A program made the translations under genes and the position numbers. Below, piece after piece: positions 42,895 to 50,752 of a stretch of DNA of 64,000 nt. Location: NCBI GenBank assembly GCA_964613665.1, contig CAZTIG010000002.1:124001-188000 (forward strand). Reading direction: 5' to 3'. The notes beneath the pieces are model-generated. The model was not told where the DNA came from and made no database searches. It saw only the letters and a list, made by a program, of their open reading frames with translations. Numbering within the stretch: position 1 is the stretch's first letter; every line of letters starts with the position of its first letter. This DNA is from CAZQFV01 sp964613665. GTDB taxonomy: Bacteria; Chloroflexota; Chloroflexia; DTKN01.

Positions 42895-43481
42895 GGCATT
42901 CCCTCCTGCGGCACGATGTCACCTCTGGCCGCCGCGTACTCGTCCTCCAGGATGCTCATCATCACAAAGTCGTGGTAGGCACGGTCGAAGAAGTAGCCGT
43001 CGCGCTGCCGGCCCTCGCGGCGGAAGCCGGCCTTTTCCCAAAAGCGCAGCGCCCGCTTGTTGAAGCCGACCACGCCGACGGCTACGCGGTGCATGTTCAT
43101 CGCCCCGAAGGCGAAATCGAGCATGAGCCGGGCCACCTCCTGGCCGTAGCCCTGCCTCCAGGCCGACTTGTCGCCGATGACGATGCTCATGTCGGTCGTC
43201 CGCCAGGCCGGGAACATGCGCAGCAGGCCGGCCTCGCCGATGACCCGGTCGTCCTCCTTCAGGACGATGACGAACCAGACCCGCTCCTTGTCGCTGCGCA
43301 CGCGCTCGTAGAACTCTTCCGCGGCGGCCGCGCTCATCGGCAGGACCTCGCCGGTCAGCCCGCGCACCTCCGGGTCGTTGGCCCAGCGGCGCAGGAGTGG
43401 CAGGTCCTCTCTTTCCAGCGGGCGCAGGTAGACGCGCTCGCCGATCAGGAAGCGAACCGGCTCTCGAACCGCCTCGGTCAT
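42891..43481 (-). CDS. RimJ/RimL-type GNAT acetyltransferase
   Basis: 196 residues. N-terminal GERVYLRPLEREDLPLLRRWANDPEV is the standard Acetyltransf_3 start. The acetyl-CoA-binding region is DMSIVIGDKSAWRQGYGQEVARLMLDFAF and is followed by MHRVAVGVVGFNKRALRFWEKAGFRREG. It probably acetylates an N-terminal or side-chain amine of a protein or a small molecule. The ATG at 43481 lies 9 nt behind GGAG. It is coupled to the patatin gene and follows the large membrane protein gene in the same direction. Confidence 0.88.
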   Translation of the reverse strand: MTEAVREPVRFLIGERVYLRPLEREDLPLLRRWANDPEVRGLTGEVLPMSAAAAEEFYERVRSDKERVWFVIVLKEDDRVIGEAGLLRMFPAWRTTDMSIVIGDKSAWRQGYGQEVARLMLDFAFGAMNMHRVAVGVVGFNKRALRFWEKAGFRREGRQRDGYFFDRAYHDFVMMSILEDEYAAARGDIVPQEGMP

Positions 43482-43533
43482 TCCACAGCTCCATTTCTTT
43501 CAGAAGGGAGAAGCCGCCGGGATCCGTCCCGTA

Positions 43534-43561
43534 GCCTCCTGCCTATTGCCTCGTGCCCCTC
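43534..43561. repeat. GCCTCCT-type heptamer array
   Basis: Four units (GCCTCCT, GCCTATT, GCCTCGT, GCCCCTC) end in the stop codon of the membrane protein gene. They are related to the CTCTTGC array at 35514. Confidence 0.5.
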
Positions 43562-46103
43562 ACAGCCGCACCCGCTCCTCGGTCAGCGCCCGCGCCTCGG
43601 CCAGGGCGGCCTCGCGGATGTCGATCGGGAAGCGCCCGTGGAGTGGACTCAGGCGCGCGCCCAGCGAGCTCGCCGCCCAAAAGACCCAGGCCAGCGGGCG
43701 CATGAAACTGCTCAGGTCCACCGCCTGTCGCAGCTCGGCCAGCGTGCCGTCGTCCCACCCGCCAAAGATGCCGTAGAACAGGGCAAAGAGCGGGAACGAG
43801 GGCAGGATGGCCAGGAAAAAGATGAGCACGCTGCTGAGCTGGTCGCCCTGCCAGAGCAGGCCGAGGCTCCACCGCAGCACCGCCCAGTGCGCCGCGCCGG
43901 CCAGCAGGGGGGCCGCGAACCCTTGCCAGAAGTAGAAGCGCTGGGGGAAGCAGAGCCGGTGGTTGATCCAGTAGGCGGCGACGCTCTTGGCCAGCAGCCC
44001 GATGAAGTAGGCGATGATCAGGGCATAGATCTGGTACGACGCCAGCAGAACCAGAGCCAGCACGACCCGGATGGCCTGCTCGCCGGTCACCAGCGCAGCC
44101 TTGAGGTAGGGCCGGTTGGCCGCCAGCTGGACGTTGTCGCCCACCCAGGATGGGTACTGGATGGCCCCCCAGATGATCAGGGGCATGGACAAGAGCGCGC
44201 CGCGCTCAAAGTCCGGCCCCAAGGAGCCGAGGATGAAGCGGTCGGCTACCGCCAGCAGGGCCGAGCCGATAAAGGCGCAGACCAGCCCGCCGTACTTGTA
44301 CGACATGGCCGCATAGTACTGGCTGAGCACCCGGCGCCCGTTCGTGATGGCCTCGGAGATGGCCGGCATGGCGTTGTTGTAGAGCGTCTGCATGACCTGG
44401 AAGGCGAAGATAAAGTTCTGCGCCAGGCCCCAGTTGCCCCAGACCTCGTTGTAGTTGATCAGGCGGACCTGGGTGATCCAGATCTCCGCCGCCTGGCCGG
44501 CCGTCCAGGCCACCGAACCGAGCATTTCAAAGACCCCGAAGCGGAAGCTGCTGCGGATCGTCTCCCCGTCGAAATGGGCCAGGAAGAGCACGCCGTTGCT
44601 GTACCCCAGCCGGCGGTAGAGGAACAGGCCCAGCAGGAAGGTGAGCAGCTCGGCGGCGTAGGCGGCAATGCCCATCCCCAGCACCCCGCCCAGGGCCCCG
44701 CCAAAGGCCGGGTGGGCCCGGCCCCAGGCGTACATCGCCGCCACGACGCCCACCTGGGCGAGGTTCGGCAGGAACACTTGCAGCGCCAGGTCCAGCACCT
44801 GGGCATAGTCGAAGCGCTGCAGCCCCGTCAGGGCGTGGCGGGTCACCTGGAAGAAACCGGGAACTTGCACCAGGGTATGGACGATGATGCTCCAGGCGTA
44901 GATGGCATAGGCCGAGTCGGCCACGACGGTGCTGGAGAGGCCCACCATCAGCGCCACCTGCACGGCCCCGGAGAGGGCCTGCCACCAGACAAAGAGCTGG
45001 CCATACTGGATGCCCTTGCGCGGGTCGGTCACGCGGTACTCGGAGAGGTACTTGATGAAGGCAGCGCTGGTGCCCATGTCAAAGAACCACCAGGCCACCT
45101 GGAAGAACTGCGTCACCCGGCCCCAGATGCCCAGGGCCTGGGCCGAGGGCAGGATAAAGGCCGGCAGGACCATGTTCTGGTAGATGATCAGCGGGATGAA
45201 CAGGACCAGGCCGAACATGAGCGCCAGCAGAAACCCGCCCAGCGGGCGGTGAAAGCCGACCTCTTCCCAGGCTGTCCCGGCCTCGCGGGCGGCGTACTTC
45301 TCGCGATCGGCCACGATGGCCTCGATCGCCTCCGGGTGGGCCCGGCTGTAGCGCCGCACCAGCAGAAAGGCCGCCACGGCGGTGGCCAGGATGCCCCCCA
45401 GGATGAGGAAAAGGGTCGTCCGCTCGGCGGCGTGCGGCACCGGCGAGGCCGGGTAGGCGGCGAAGGAGAGCGGCTCCGCGCCGGCCGCGCGCACGACCAG
45501 GGCGTAGATCAGGTAGTTGAAGTAGGGCCACTCCTGGATCTGCGGGTTGGCGCTGTCCAGGAAGGGAGTGAAGAGGTAGAGCGTCCCCGCGCCCACCCGG
45601 CCCTGCCCCAGGACCAGCTCCTCCGTCTCGTAGCCGCTGACCAGCGGGACCAGCTCGATCCCGCCGACGCGGGCACGGTCGCGCACCTGCGGGGAGCTGT
45701 TCCAGACGATCTGCTCGACGAGCGGGCCCTGGACCTGCGGGGCGCGGTCCAGGCTCAACGTCGCCGTCAGCCGCTGCAGCGTGACGGGAGCACCCAGGAG
45801 CGCGCCCACCTCCTCCGCGCTGAGCCCGGGGCCGAGGATGAGGACGAGCCCACCGCCGGCCTGGAGCCTCTCCGCCAGCGCCGGCGCATCGGGGATCACG
45901 CCGTTGAGGAGGGCGACATCGGCCTGAGCCGGGTTGTCCACCAGGCTAAAGTCGGCCAGCTCCAGCGCCGTGCGCACGGCCCCCTCCGGGCCGGCGTAGT
46001 AGACGCGGACCACTTCCTGGGCGGCGACCGGGGGAACGACACAGAGGCAGAGCAGGAGGGGGAGAAGCGGCAGGAGCAGTAGCTTCCAGAGCCGTCTGCG
46101 CAC
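43560..46103 (-). CDS. Large membrane protein: extracytoplasmic domain fused to MATE/Wzx-like flippase domain
   Basis: 847 residues from GTG 46103, which follows GAGG by five nt and lies 45 bp after a TATAAT. A signal peptide (1-29, ends VAAQ) leads an extracytoplasmic alpha/beta domain (30-225) rich in EVGALLGAPV-type turns. A helix follows at 229-249, then a cytoplasmic stretch. From about 288 the C-terminal 520 residues hold around 12 helices that resemble polysaccharide/lipid-flippase (MATE/MVF-like) proteins, for example SYKYGGLVCAFIGSALLAVADRFILG. I do not know a characterised homologue with this fusion. It could export a glycolipid or polysaccharide precursor. Confidence 0.72.
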   Translation of the reverse strand: MRRRLWKLLLLPLLPLLLCLCVVPPVAAQEVVRVYYAGPEGAVRTALELADFSLVDNPAQADVALLNGVIPDAPALAERLQAGGGLVLILGPGLSAEEVGALLGAPVTLQRLTATLSLDRAPQVQGPLVEQIVWNSSPQVRDRARVGGIELVPLVSGYETEELVLGQGRVGAGTLYLFTPFLDSANPQIQEWPYFNYLIYALVVRAAGAEPLSFAAYPASPVPHAAERTTLFLILGGILATAVAAFLLVRRYSRAHPEAIEAIVADREKYAAREAGTAWEEVGFHRPLGGFLLALMFGLVLFIPLIIYQNMVLPAFILPSAQALGIWGRVTQFFQVAWWFFDMGTSAAFIKYLSEYRVTDPRKGIQYGQLFVWWQALSGAVQVALMVGLSSTVVADSAYAIYAWSIIVHTLVQVPGFFQVTRHALTGLQRFDYAQVLDLALQVFLPNLAQVGVVAAMYAWGRAHPAFGGALGGVLGMGIAAYAAELLTFLLGLFLYRRLGYSNGVLFLAHFDGETIRSSFRFGVFEMLGSVAWTAGQAAEIWITQVRLINYNEVWGNWGLAQNFIFAFQVMQTLYNNAMPAISEAITNGRRVLSQYYAAMSYKYGGLVCAFIGSALLAVADRFILGSLGPDFERGALLSMPLIIWGAIQYPSWVGDNVQLAANRPYLKAALVTGEQAIRVVLALVLLASYQIYALIIAYFIGLLAKSVAAYWINHRLCFPQRFYFWQGFAAPLLAGAAHWAVLRWSLGLLWQGDQLSSVLIFFLAILPSFPLFALFYGIFGGWDDGTLAELRQAVDLSSFMRPLAWVFWAASSLGARLSPLHGRFPIDIREAALAEARALTEERVRL

Positions 46104-46154
46104 GGCGACCTCGCGGTGGTTGACTTGCGTGCGGGCCTGCGCTACACTGCTGCC

Positions 46155-46160
46155 ATTATA
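46155..46160 (-). promoter_or_regulatory. Extended -10 promoter of the membrane protein operon
   Basis: TGGTATAAT on the minus strand (TATAAT at 46155-46160) with no good -35. It lies between the gene start and the palindromic element copy B. Confidence 0.5.
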
Positions 46161-46199
46161 CCACATGCGGCGCCGCTTTGCCCGCAAGCGGCGGCCCAG

Positions 46200-46375
46200 G
46201 CACGGCCATCAAAGTCGCCTGCCTGGCCGGCAAGTGCCCCGCCCTGTTGCGGCGCGGCCCAGCCAGGCCAGCATGCCGAACCTGGCCGGATGGCTGCATG
46301 TGACCCACCGGAGCCGGGCACTTGCCATTCGTGGCGGTACCGAGCGACCTTGTTACGTCCGTGACGAACGCCACG
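46200..46375 (-). repeat. Palindromic intergenic element, copy B (inverse orientation)
   Basis: The outer arms GGCAAGTGCCC (46229-46239) and GGGCACTTGCC (46316-46326) are complementary over 11 bp. Read on the minus strand, the distal flank GGCGACTT and the proximal GGTCGC match copy C closely. Its inner region is more diverged and has a different inner stem (CAGCC...GGCTG). It fills most of the 424-bp gap between divergent genes. Confidence 0.65.
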
Positions 46376-46380
46376 CGCTA

Positions 46381-46410
46381 TTGACACCCGCAACCTCCCG
46401 GATGTATCAT
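46381..46410 (+). promoter_or_regulatory. Promoter of the secreted repeat protein gene
   Basis: TTGACA (46381-46386), an 18-bp spacer and TATCAT (46405-46410). Confidence 0.6.
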
Positions 46411-46527
46411 GGGTGGCAGGAGCGGGGCAGGCGGTTGTCCGAAGCCTCCCACGCGGAGGCCCGGCGCGAGCGCCGGGGGGCTCCCCGTCCCGGCCTTTGC
46501 GGAGCGGGGCAGCCCGGGAGCAGGGCC

Positions 46528-47142
46528 ATGGATACGCGCCCGTCCGCCATCAAGCGCCTGGCCTGGGGCCTGTTCATGCTGCTGGCCCTGGGCACCACCG
46601 TGGCCACGGCCCAGGGGCCCGCCGCGACGCCCACCGCGGGCGGGACAGGTGCCGCGGGCTGGCAGATCATGCGGGTGGACGCGCCTCACCAGTTCACGGG
46701 CATGCGCGACCGCAGCCTGGCCCTGGACGCGGCCGGCCGGCCCCACATCGCCTACGGGGGAGACTTCCTCTACGATGCCTCCTACGACGGCAGCGCCTGG
46801 CACATCGAGGTGGTCGACCCCTCGAGGAATGTAGGACTCGATGCTTCGTTGGCGCTGGACGCGCTGGACCGGCCGCACATCAGCTACCTGGACTACACCC
46901 ATTGGGACCTGAAGTACACCGCCTTCGACGGCGCGGCCTGGCGGATCGAAACCGTGGACGACAACGGGAACGTGGGCGAGTACAACTCCCTGGCATTGGA
47001 TGCACAGGGGTGGCCACGCATCAGCTACTACGATGAGACCCTCGGCGACCTGAAGTACGCCTGTCGGGGGGTGTGCTTTCCGGTGGCCCAGGTGTTCCTG
47101 CCGTTCGTCGTCGGCAGTTCCGGGTATCTCCGGGGGCCGTAG
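46528..47142 (+). CDS. Secreted repeat protein with VFLPFVV-type C-terminus
   Basis: 204 residues. The ATG follows GGGAGCAGGGCC. There is a signal peptide (about 1-29, ends ATAQG). Two and a half repeats of about 45 residues follow, with the pattern SLALDAxGxPHISYxDxxxxDLKYxxxDGxxWxIExVD, like short beta-propeller blades. The protein ends CRGVCFPVAQVFLPFVVGSSGYLRGP. Chloroflexota secreted proteins often end in a Y/FLPxVV-type motif; I believe this is a shared C-terminal feature but cannot check it here. It is probably extracellular or surface-attached. The function is unknown. Confidence 0.7.
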   Translation: MDTRPSAIKRLAWGLFMLLALGTTVATAQGPAATPTAGGTGAAGWQIMRVDAPHQFTGMRDRSLALDAAGRPHIAYGGDFLYDASYDGSAWHIEVVDPSRNVGLDASLALDALDRPHISYLDYTHWDLKYTAFDGAAWRIETVDDNGNVGEYNSLALDAQGWPRISYYDETLGDLKYACRGVCFPVAQVFLPFVVGSSGYLRGP

Positions 47143-47169
47143 CAGCCCGAGTAAGAAAGGGGTGCTCCC

Positions 47170-47772
47170 ATGAAGCGGTTCTCGCACAGGATCGGGGCGC
47201 TTCTCGCGGTGGCGCTTTCCCTGGCGGCGCTGCTGCTTCTCCTGCTCACGCTGACAGCCGCGGCGCTCTCGTGCGGCCCGGCTCCCACGGCCGGGCTGCC
47301 CGCCACCCCAGGAGCTTCCCTGGACCTCACCAGCAGCGCCTTTGCTCCCGGCGAGGCGATCCCGGCGCAGTACACCTGCGACGGTCAGGACCTCTCCCCA
47401 CCGCTGCAGTGGGACGACCCGCCGGCAGGGACGCGGAGCCTGGCCCTGGTCATGGACGACCCCGACGCCGGCGGCTTCCGCCACTGGCTGCTCTACAACC
47501 TGCCGGCCGCAGCCCGCGCCCTGCCCGAGGGCATCCCGCCCGACGGCGAACTGCCCGACGGCAGCCGCCAGGGCCAGAACGGCTGGGGGAAGCTCGGTTA
47601 CGGCGGTCCCTGCCCTCCCTCCGGCACCCACCGCTACTCCTTCCGCCTCTACGCCCTCGATGTCGTCCTGGAGCTGCCGGCCGGCGCCGGCCTGGAGCAG
47701 CTCTACCAGGCGATGGACGGCCACATCCTGGCGCGGGGGGAGCTGGTCGGGCTGTACACCCGATCCCAGTAG
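47170..47772 (+). CDS. YbhB/YbcL-family PEBP (Raf kinase inhibitor-like) protein
   Basis: 200 residues. The ATG follows AAAGGGGTG. An N-terminal hydrophobic segment (about 9-33) precedes a Cys (ALSCGP, C35) that may be a lipobox, so it is exported or lipid-anchored. The PEBP core contains ALVMDDPDAGGFRHWLLYNLP, the GxNxxGxxGYGGPCPPSGTHRYSFRLYAL block and a closing HILARGELVGLY. PEBP proteins bind phosphorylated or anionic ligands in this pocket. The gene lies directly after the secreted repeat protein gene and is convergent with the beta-glucosidase gene. Confidence 0.88.
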   Translation: MKRFSHRIGALLAVALSLAALLLLLLTLTAAALSCGPAPTAGLPATPGASLDLTSSAFAPGEAIPAQYTCDGQDLSPPLQWDDPPAGTRSLALVMDDPDAGGFRHWLLYNLPAAARALPEGIPPDGELPDGSRQGQNGWGKLGYGGPCPPSGTHRYSFRLYALDVVLELPAGAGLEQLYQAMDGHILARGELVGLYTRSQ

Positions 47773-47787
47773 AGCGCATGAACCACA

Positions 47788-47813
47788 AAGACACCAAGAC
47801 CCCTTGGTGTCTT
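47788..47813. terminator. Bidirectional hairpin within a CACCAAGA-type repeat
   Basis: AAGACACCAAG (47788-47798) pairs perfectly with CTTGGTGTCTT (47803-47813) around a 4-nt loop. It lies between two convergent genes and is made of units of the same style as the other arrays. A related fragment, ACCACCAAGACACGAAG, is at 53742-53758. Confidence 0.6.
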
Positions 47814-47848
47814 CGTGTCCTTGTGTTTCCAGATGAGAGGACTTTTCG

Positions 47849-49192
47849 TCAGAGCACGCTGTTCTGCCGGATGACCTCCGCGTACCAGCGCCCGCTGTCC
47901 TTGATCGTGCGCCGCATCGTCGGATAGTCCACGTAGGCCAACCCGAAGCGCATCTGGTAGCCGTGGGCCCACTCAAAGTTGTCCATGAGCGACCAGACGA
48001 AGTAGCCGCGCACCGGCACGCCGTCGGCGATGGCCCGGTGCACCTGGGCGATGTGGTCGCGCAGGTAGGCGATGCGCCGCTCGTCGGGCACGCGCCCATC
48101 GGGGGTGAGCTCGTCGGGCACGGGGATGCCGTTCTCGGTGACGTAGATGTGGGCCGGCTTGTACTCCTTCCAGATGCGCGTGAGCAGCTCGTACATCCCC
48201 GCCGGGTAGATCTCCCACATCTGGGAGTACTCGTTGCCCTCGGGCCGTATCTCCGAGGCCTCCAGGAAGGGCACGCTCTTGTCGTGGCGCACCACGGAGC
48301 GCGTGTAGTAGTTGACCCCCAGGAAGTCCACGGGCGTGGCGATGACGGCCAGGTCCTCGGCGTTGGCCTTGAAGAGCAGGCCGAAGAGCCTCTGGATGTC
48401 GGCCGGGAAGGTGCCGCACAGGACCGGGTCGAGGAACATGCGGTTGTGCAGGCCGTCGAAGCGCCGGGCGGCCTTCTGGTCGGCCGGCGAGTCCGAGGCC
48501 GGGTGCACCGGGCTCAGGTTCAGGGTGATCCCGACCTGGATGGGCCGGCCGGCGCCGGCCCGCAGGGCCTGCACGGCCAGGCCGTGGGAGAGCATCAGGT
48601 AGCGGTAGGCCCCCGCGGCGTTGATCGGTCCCTGCAGTCCGGGAGCGTGCCCGCCGGTGAAATGGCCCAGGATGGTGGCGACAAACGGCTCGTTGTGGGT
48701 GATCCAGCGGTCCACCCGGTCGCCCAGGCGCTCGGCGACGACGCGGGCGTACTCGGCAAAGTGGTAGGCCGTGTCGCGGCGCGTCCAGCCCCCCCTGTCC
48801 TGCAATGCCTGCGGCAGGTCCCAGTGGTACAGGGTGACGTACGGGGCAATGCCCTTTTCCAGGAGCGCGTCCACCAGGCGGTCGTAAAAGTCCAGGCCGG
48901 CCGGGTTCACCTGGCCGGTGCCCTCCGGCATGACCCGCGGCCAGGCGATGGAGAAGCGGTAGGCTTTCAAGCCCAGCTCAGCCATCAGGCCGACATCCTC
49001 CTTCCAGCGGTGGTAGTGGTCGGCGGCCACGTCGCCGTTCTGCCCCTGCCAGACCTTGCCGGGTTGTCGGCAGAATGTGTCCCAGATCGACGGGCCGCGG
49101 CCATCCTCGTTCCAGGCCCCCTCGATCTGGTAGGCCGACGTGGCCACACCCCAGACGAAGCCTTCGGGGAAACGCAGCGCTTGCTCGGACAT
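47849..49192 (-). CDS. bglA: Beta-glucosidase, glycoside hydrolase family 1
   Basis: 447 residues, the normal GH1 length. ATG 49192 follows GAGGAGG. The retaining catalytic pair is visible: the acid/base in WITHNEPF (E168) and the nucleophile in IYVTENG (E353). Substrate-site residues in FPEGFVWGVATSAYQIEGAWNEDG, the WDLPQAL segment and the C-terminal WSLMDNFEWAHGYQMRFGL are as in bacterial beta-glucosidases. It has no signal peptide, so it is cytoplasmic and probably splits imported beta-linked oligosaccharides. It follows the lysine-degradation genes on the same strand. Confidence 0.95.
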   Translation of the reverse strand: MSEQALRFPEGFVWGVATSAYQIEGAWNEDGRGPSIWDTFCRQPGKVWQGQNGDVAADHYHRWKEDVGLMAELGLKAYRFSIAWPRVMPEGTGQVNPAGLDFYDRLVDALLEKGIAPYVTLYHWDLPQALQDRGGWTRRDTAYHFAEYARVVAERLGDRVDRWITHNEPFVATILGHFTGGHAPGLQGPINAAGAYRYLMLSHGLAVQALRAGAGRPIQVGITLNLSPVHPASDSPADQKAARRFDGLHNRMFLDPVLCGTFPADIQRLFGLLFKANAEDLAVIATPVDFLGVNYYTRSVVRHDKSVPFLEASEIRPEGNEYSQMWEIYPAGMYELLTRIWKEYKPAHIYVTENGIPVPDELTPDGRVPDERRIAYLRDHIAQVHRAIADGVPVRGYFVWSLMDNFEWAHGYQMRFGLAYVDYPTMRRTIKDSGRWYAEVIRQNSVL

Positions 49193-49206
49193 CGTGCCCT
49201 CCTCAG

Positions 49207-49270
49207 AAGTGGCAAGTGGCAAGCAGCAGGTGCGGCTCGAAGCACGGCCACTTGTTACTTGCCACTTGCT
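49207..49270. repeat. Head-to-head AAGTGGC/ACTTGCC heptamer arrays
   Basis: Units AAGTGGC, AAGTGGC and AAGCAGC (49207-49227) face inverse units ACTTGTT, ACTTGCC and ACTTGCT (49250-49270) across a 22-bp centre. GCAAGTGGCAAG and CTTGCCACTTGC are perfectly complementary, so a 12-bp stem can form. Confidence 0.7.
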
Positions 49271-49276
49271 ACTGGA

Positions 49277-50605
49277 TCACAATCGCTCTGTCTTCTCGGT
49301 GAAGCGAATCCCCAGCCGCTGCAGCTCCTCCAGCGCCGGCTCGTAGATCTCCGGCAGCACCGGCACGAGCACGCCGCGGGACCGCACCTGGCCTTCCAGG
49401 ACCAGGCGCACGCCGACGGCGGCCGGCAGGCCGACAGTGCGGTTCATGCTGCTGTCGCCGTGGGGAACGCCCAGGTCGATCATGGTCGAAGTGATACGCT
49501 CCTTGCGATCGGGATACTCGGCCAGGAAGCGGTGCTGCAGGACCAGCAGGTCGCGCTCGCCGGGGGCGTATGACATCCTGGCCAGCATCGTCGCGGTCAT
49601 CACGTCCAGGGGCGATTTGCAGCCGGCCGGCAGCGGCTCGTCGCTGAAGAGCCCCAGCCACTCCAGGTGACCGATGACAAAGTGCACCGGGGCCAGGCCC
49701 AGGAAGGCGGCCACGTCGGCCTTGGTGGCCCGGCCCGGTCGGCCGATGACCCTGGCCATGAACTGGGCGTAGCTCAGGCCCTCCAGCCCCAGGTCGGTGT
49801 CCTCCAACAGGCCCAGCTCGGCGATCCTTTGCAGTGTGGGGCACCAGCCCTGGTTGCGCAAGGTGCCGCGGAACATCGTCCGGGTCGAGGTGATGCCGTA
49901 GGTCTCGGCGTAGGGGATACTGTCGCGGTTGGGGTACCCCTCGAAGGGGATGACCTTGCCCTCCACCTCGATCGGAACGCACCAGTAGTGCAGGAAGAGC
50001 TCGGGCCCGGGGATCTCGACCAGCTCGCCGTACATGCGGTAGCGCGCCGGGTTGCGGCCGGCCATGATCACCCCGCGCGGGCTCCAGGAGAACTTGTAGC
50101 CAAGGGGGTTGTCGTTGGCCTCGGGGGCCGGAAGGCCACCGCACCACGACATGAAGCTGGTGATCTCGCCGCCGTTCTTCTGCACATGGTGGATCACCTT
50201 CATCGCCGTCATGTGGTCGATGCCCGGGTCCACGCCGATCTCGTTCAGCAGGACCAGGTCCAGCTCCCTGGCCTCGGCGTCGAGGGCCTGCATCTCCGGC
50301 TTGACGTAGGAGGTGGTGACCATGTGCTTGCGGGCGCGCAGGCAGGCCCGGGCCACCCGCGGATGGTAGACAAAGGGCAACAGGCTCACGGCCAGGTCGT
50401 GCCCGCGAACGATCTCGTCCAGCCCGGCGTCGCCCTCCTTGTCGATGTCAAAGGCCAGCGCCCGGCCGTTGGGGTGGTCCCGGACGATCTCCTGCGCCTT
50501 GCTGACGGTGCGGCTGGCCACGGTCACGTGGTAGCCGTGATCCAGCAGGTAGCGCACGTGGGCATTGACCACCAGCCCAGCTCCGAATACGACCACCTTC
50601 TTCAT
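49277..50605 (-). CDS. Saccharopine dehydrogenase (LYS9-type, glutamate-forming)
   Basis: 442 residues. ATG 50605 starts the Rossmann motif MKKVVVFGAGLVVNAHVRYLLD, preceded by a weak AGGAGGA. It contains VSLLPFVYHPRVARACLRARKHMVTTSYVKPEMQALDAEARE and the DPGIDHMTAMKVI block that mark the eukaryotic-type saccharopine dehydrogenase/reductase family. It converts saccharopine to 2-aminoadipate semialdehyde and glutamate, or the reverse. It is encoded just after a lysine-ketoglutarate reductase gene; in animals and plants the two are fused as AASS/LKR-SDH. The lysine-catabolic direction is inferred. Confidence 0.9.
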   Translation of the reverse strand: MKKVVVFGAGLVVNAHVRYLLDHGYHVTVASRTVSKAQEIVRDHPNGRALAFDIDKEGDAGLDEIVRGHDLAVSLLPFVYHPRVARACLRARKHMVTTSYVKPEMQALDAEARELDLVLLNEIGVDPGIDHMTAMKVIHHVQKNGGEITSFMSWCGGLPAPEANDNPLGYKFSWSPRGVIMAGRNPARYRMYGELVEIPGPELFLHYWCVPIEVEGKVIPFEGYPNRDSIPYAETYGITSTRTMFRGTLRNQGWCPTLQRIAELGLLEDTDLGLEGLSYAQFMARVIGRPGRATKADVAAFLGLAPVHFVIGHLEWLGLFSDEPLPAGCKSPLDVMTATMLARMSYAPGERDLLVLQHRFLAEYPDRKERITSTMIDLGVPHGDSSMNRTVGLPAAVGVRLVLEGQVRSRGVLVPVLPEIYEPALEELQRLGIRFTEKTERL

Positions 50606-50633
50606 GCGAATCCTCCTCGGCAGGTGTGCAGCG

Positions 50634-50731
50634 TTCAGCAAGCAGCTTTCAGCAGTCAGCTATCAGCGAGCCCCTGTCCCTCGTCTATCGTCCTTGGTCT
50701 ATCGTCCTTGGTCCATCGTCCTTGGTCCATC
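50634..50731. repeat. Two adjacent heptamer arrays of different families
   Basis: Five units of the TTCAGCA type (TTCAGCA, AGCAGCT, TTCAGCA, GTCAGCT, ATCAGCG, 50634-50668) are followed by eight units of the GTCCTTG type (50676-50731) alternating with GTCTATC or GTCCATC. They fill the gap between the two saccharopine-pathway genes. Confidence 0.8.
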
Positions 50732-50752
50732 TTCCCTTCTTCGGCCCGGTGG

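Noticed and set aside
42753..46082. A very long open frame (1109 codons) on the plus strand opposite the membrane protein, GNAT and patatin genes
   Set aside because: High-GC shadow frame: it has no ribosome-binding site, its composition is His/Gln/Arg-rich without domains, and the opposite strand carries recognisable proteins.
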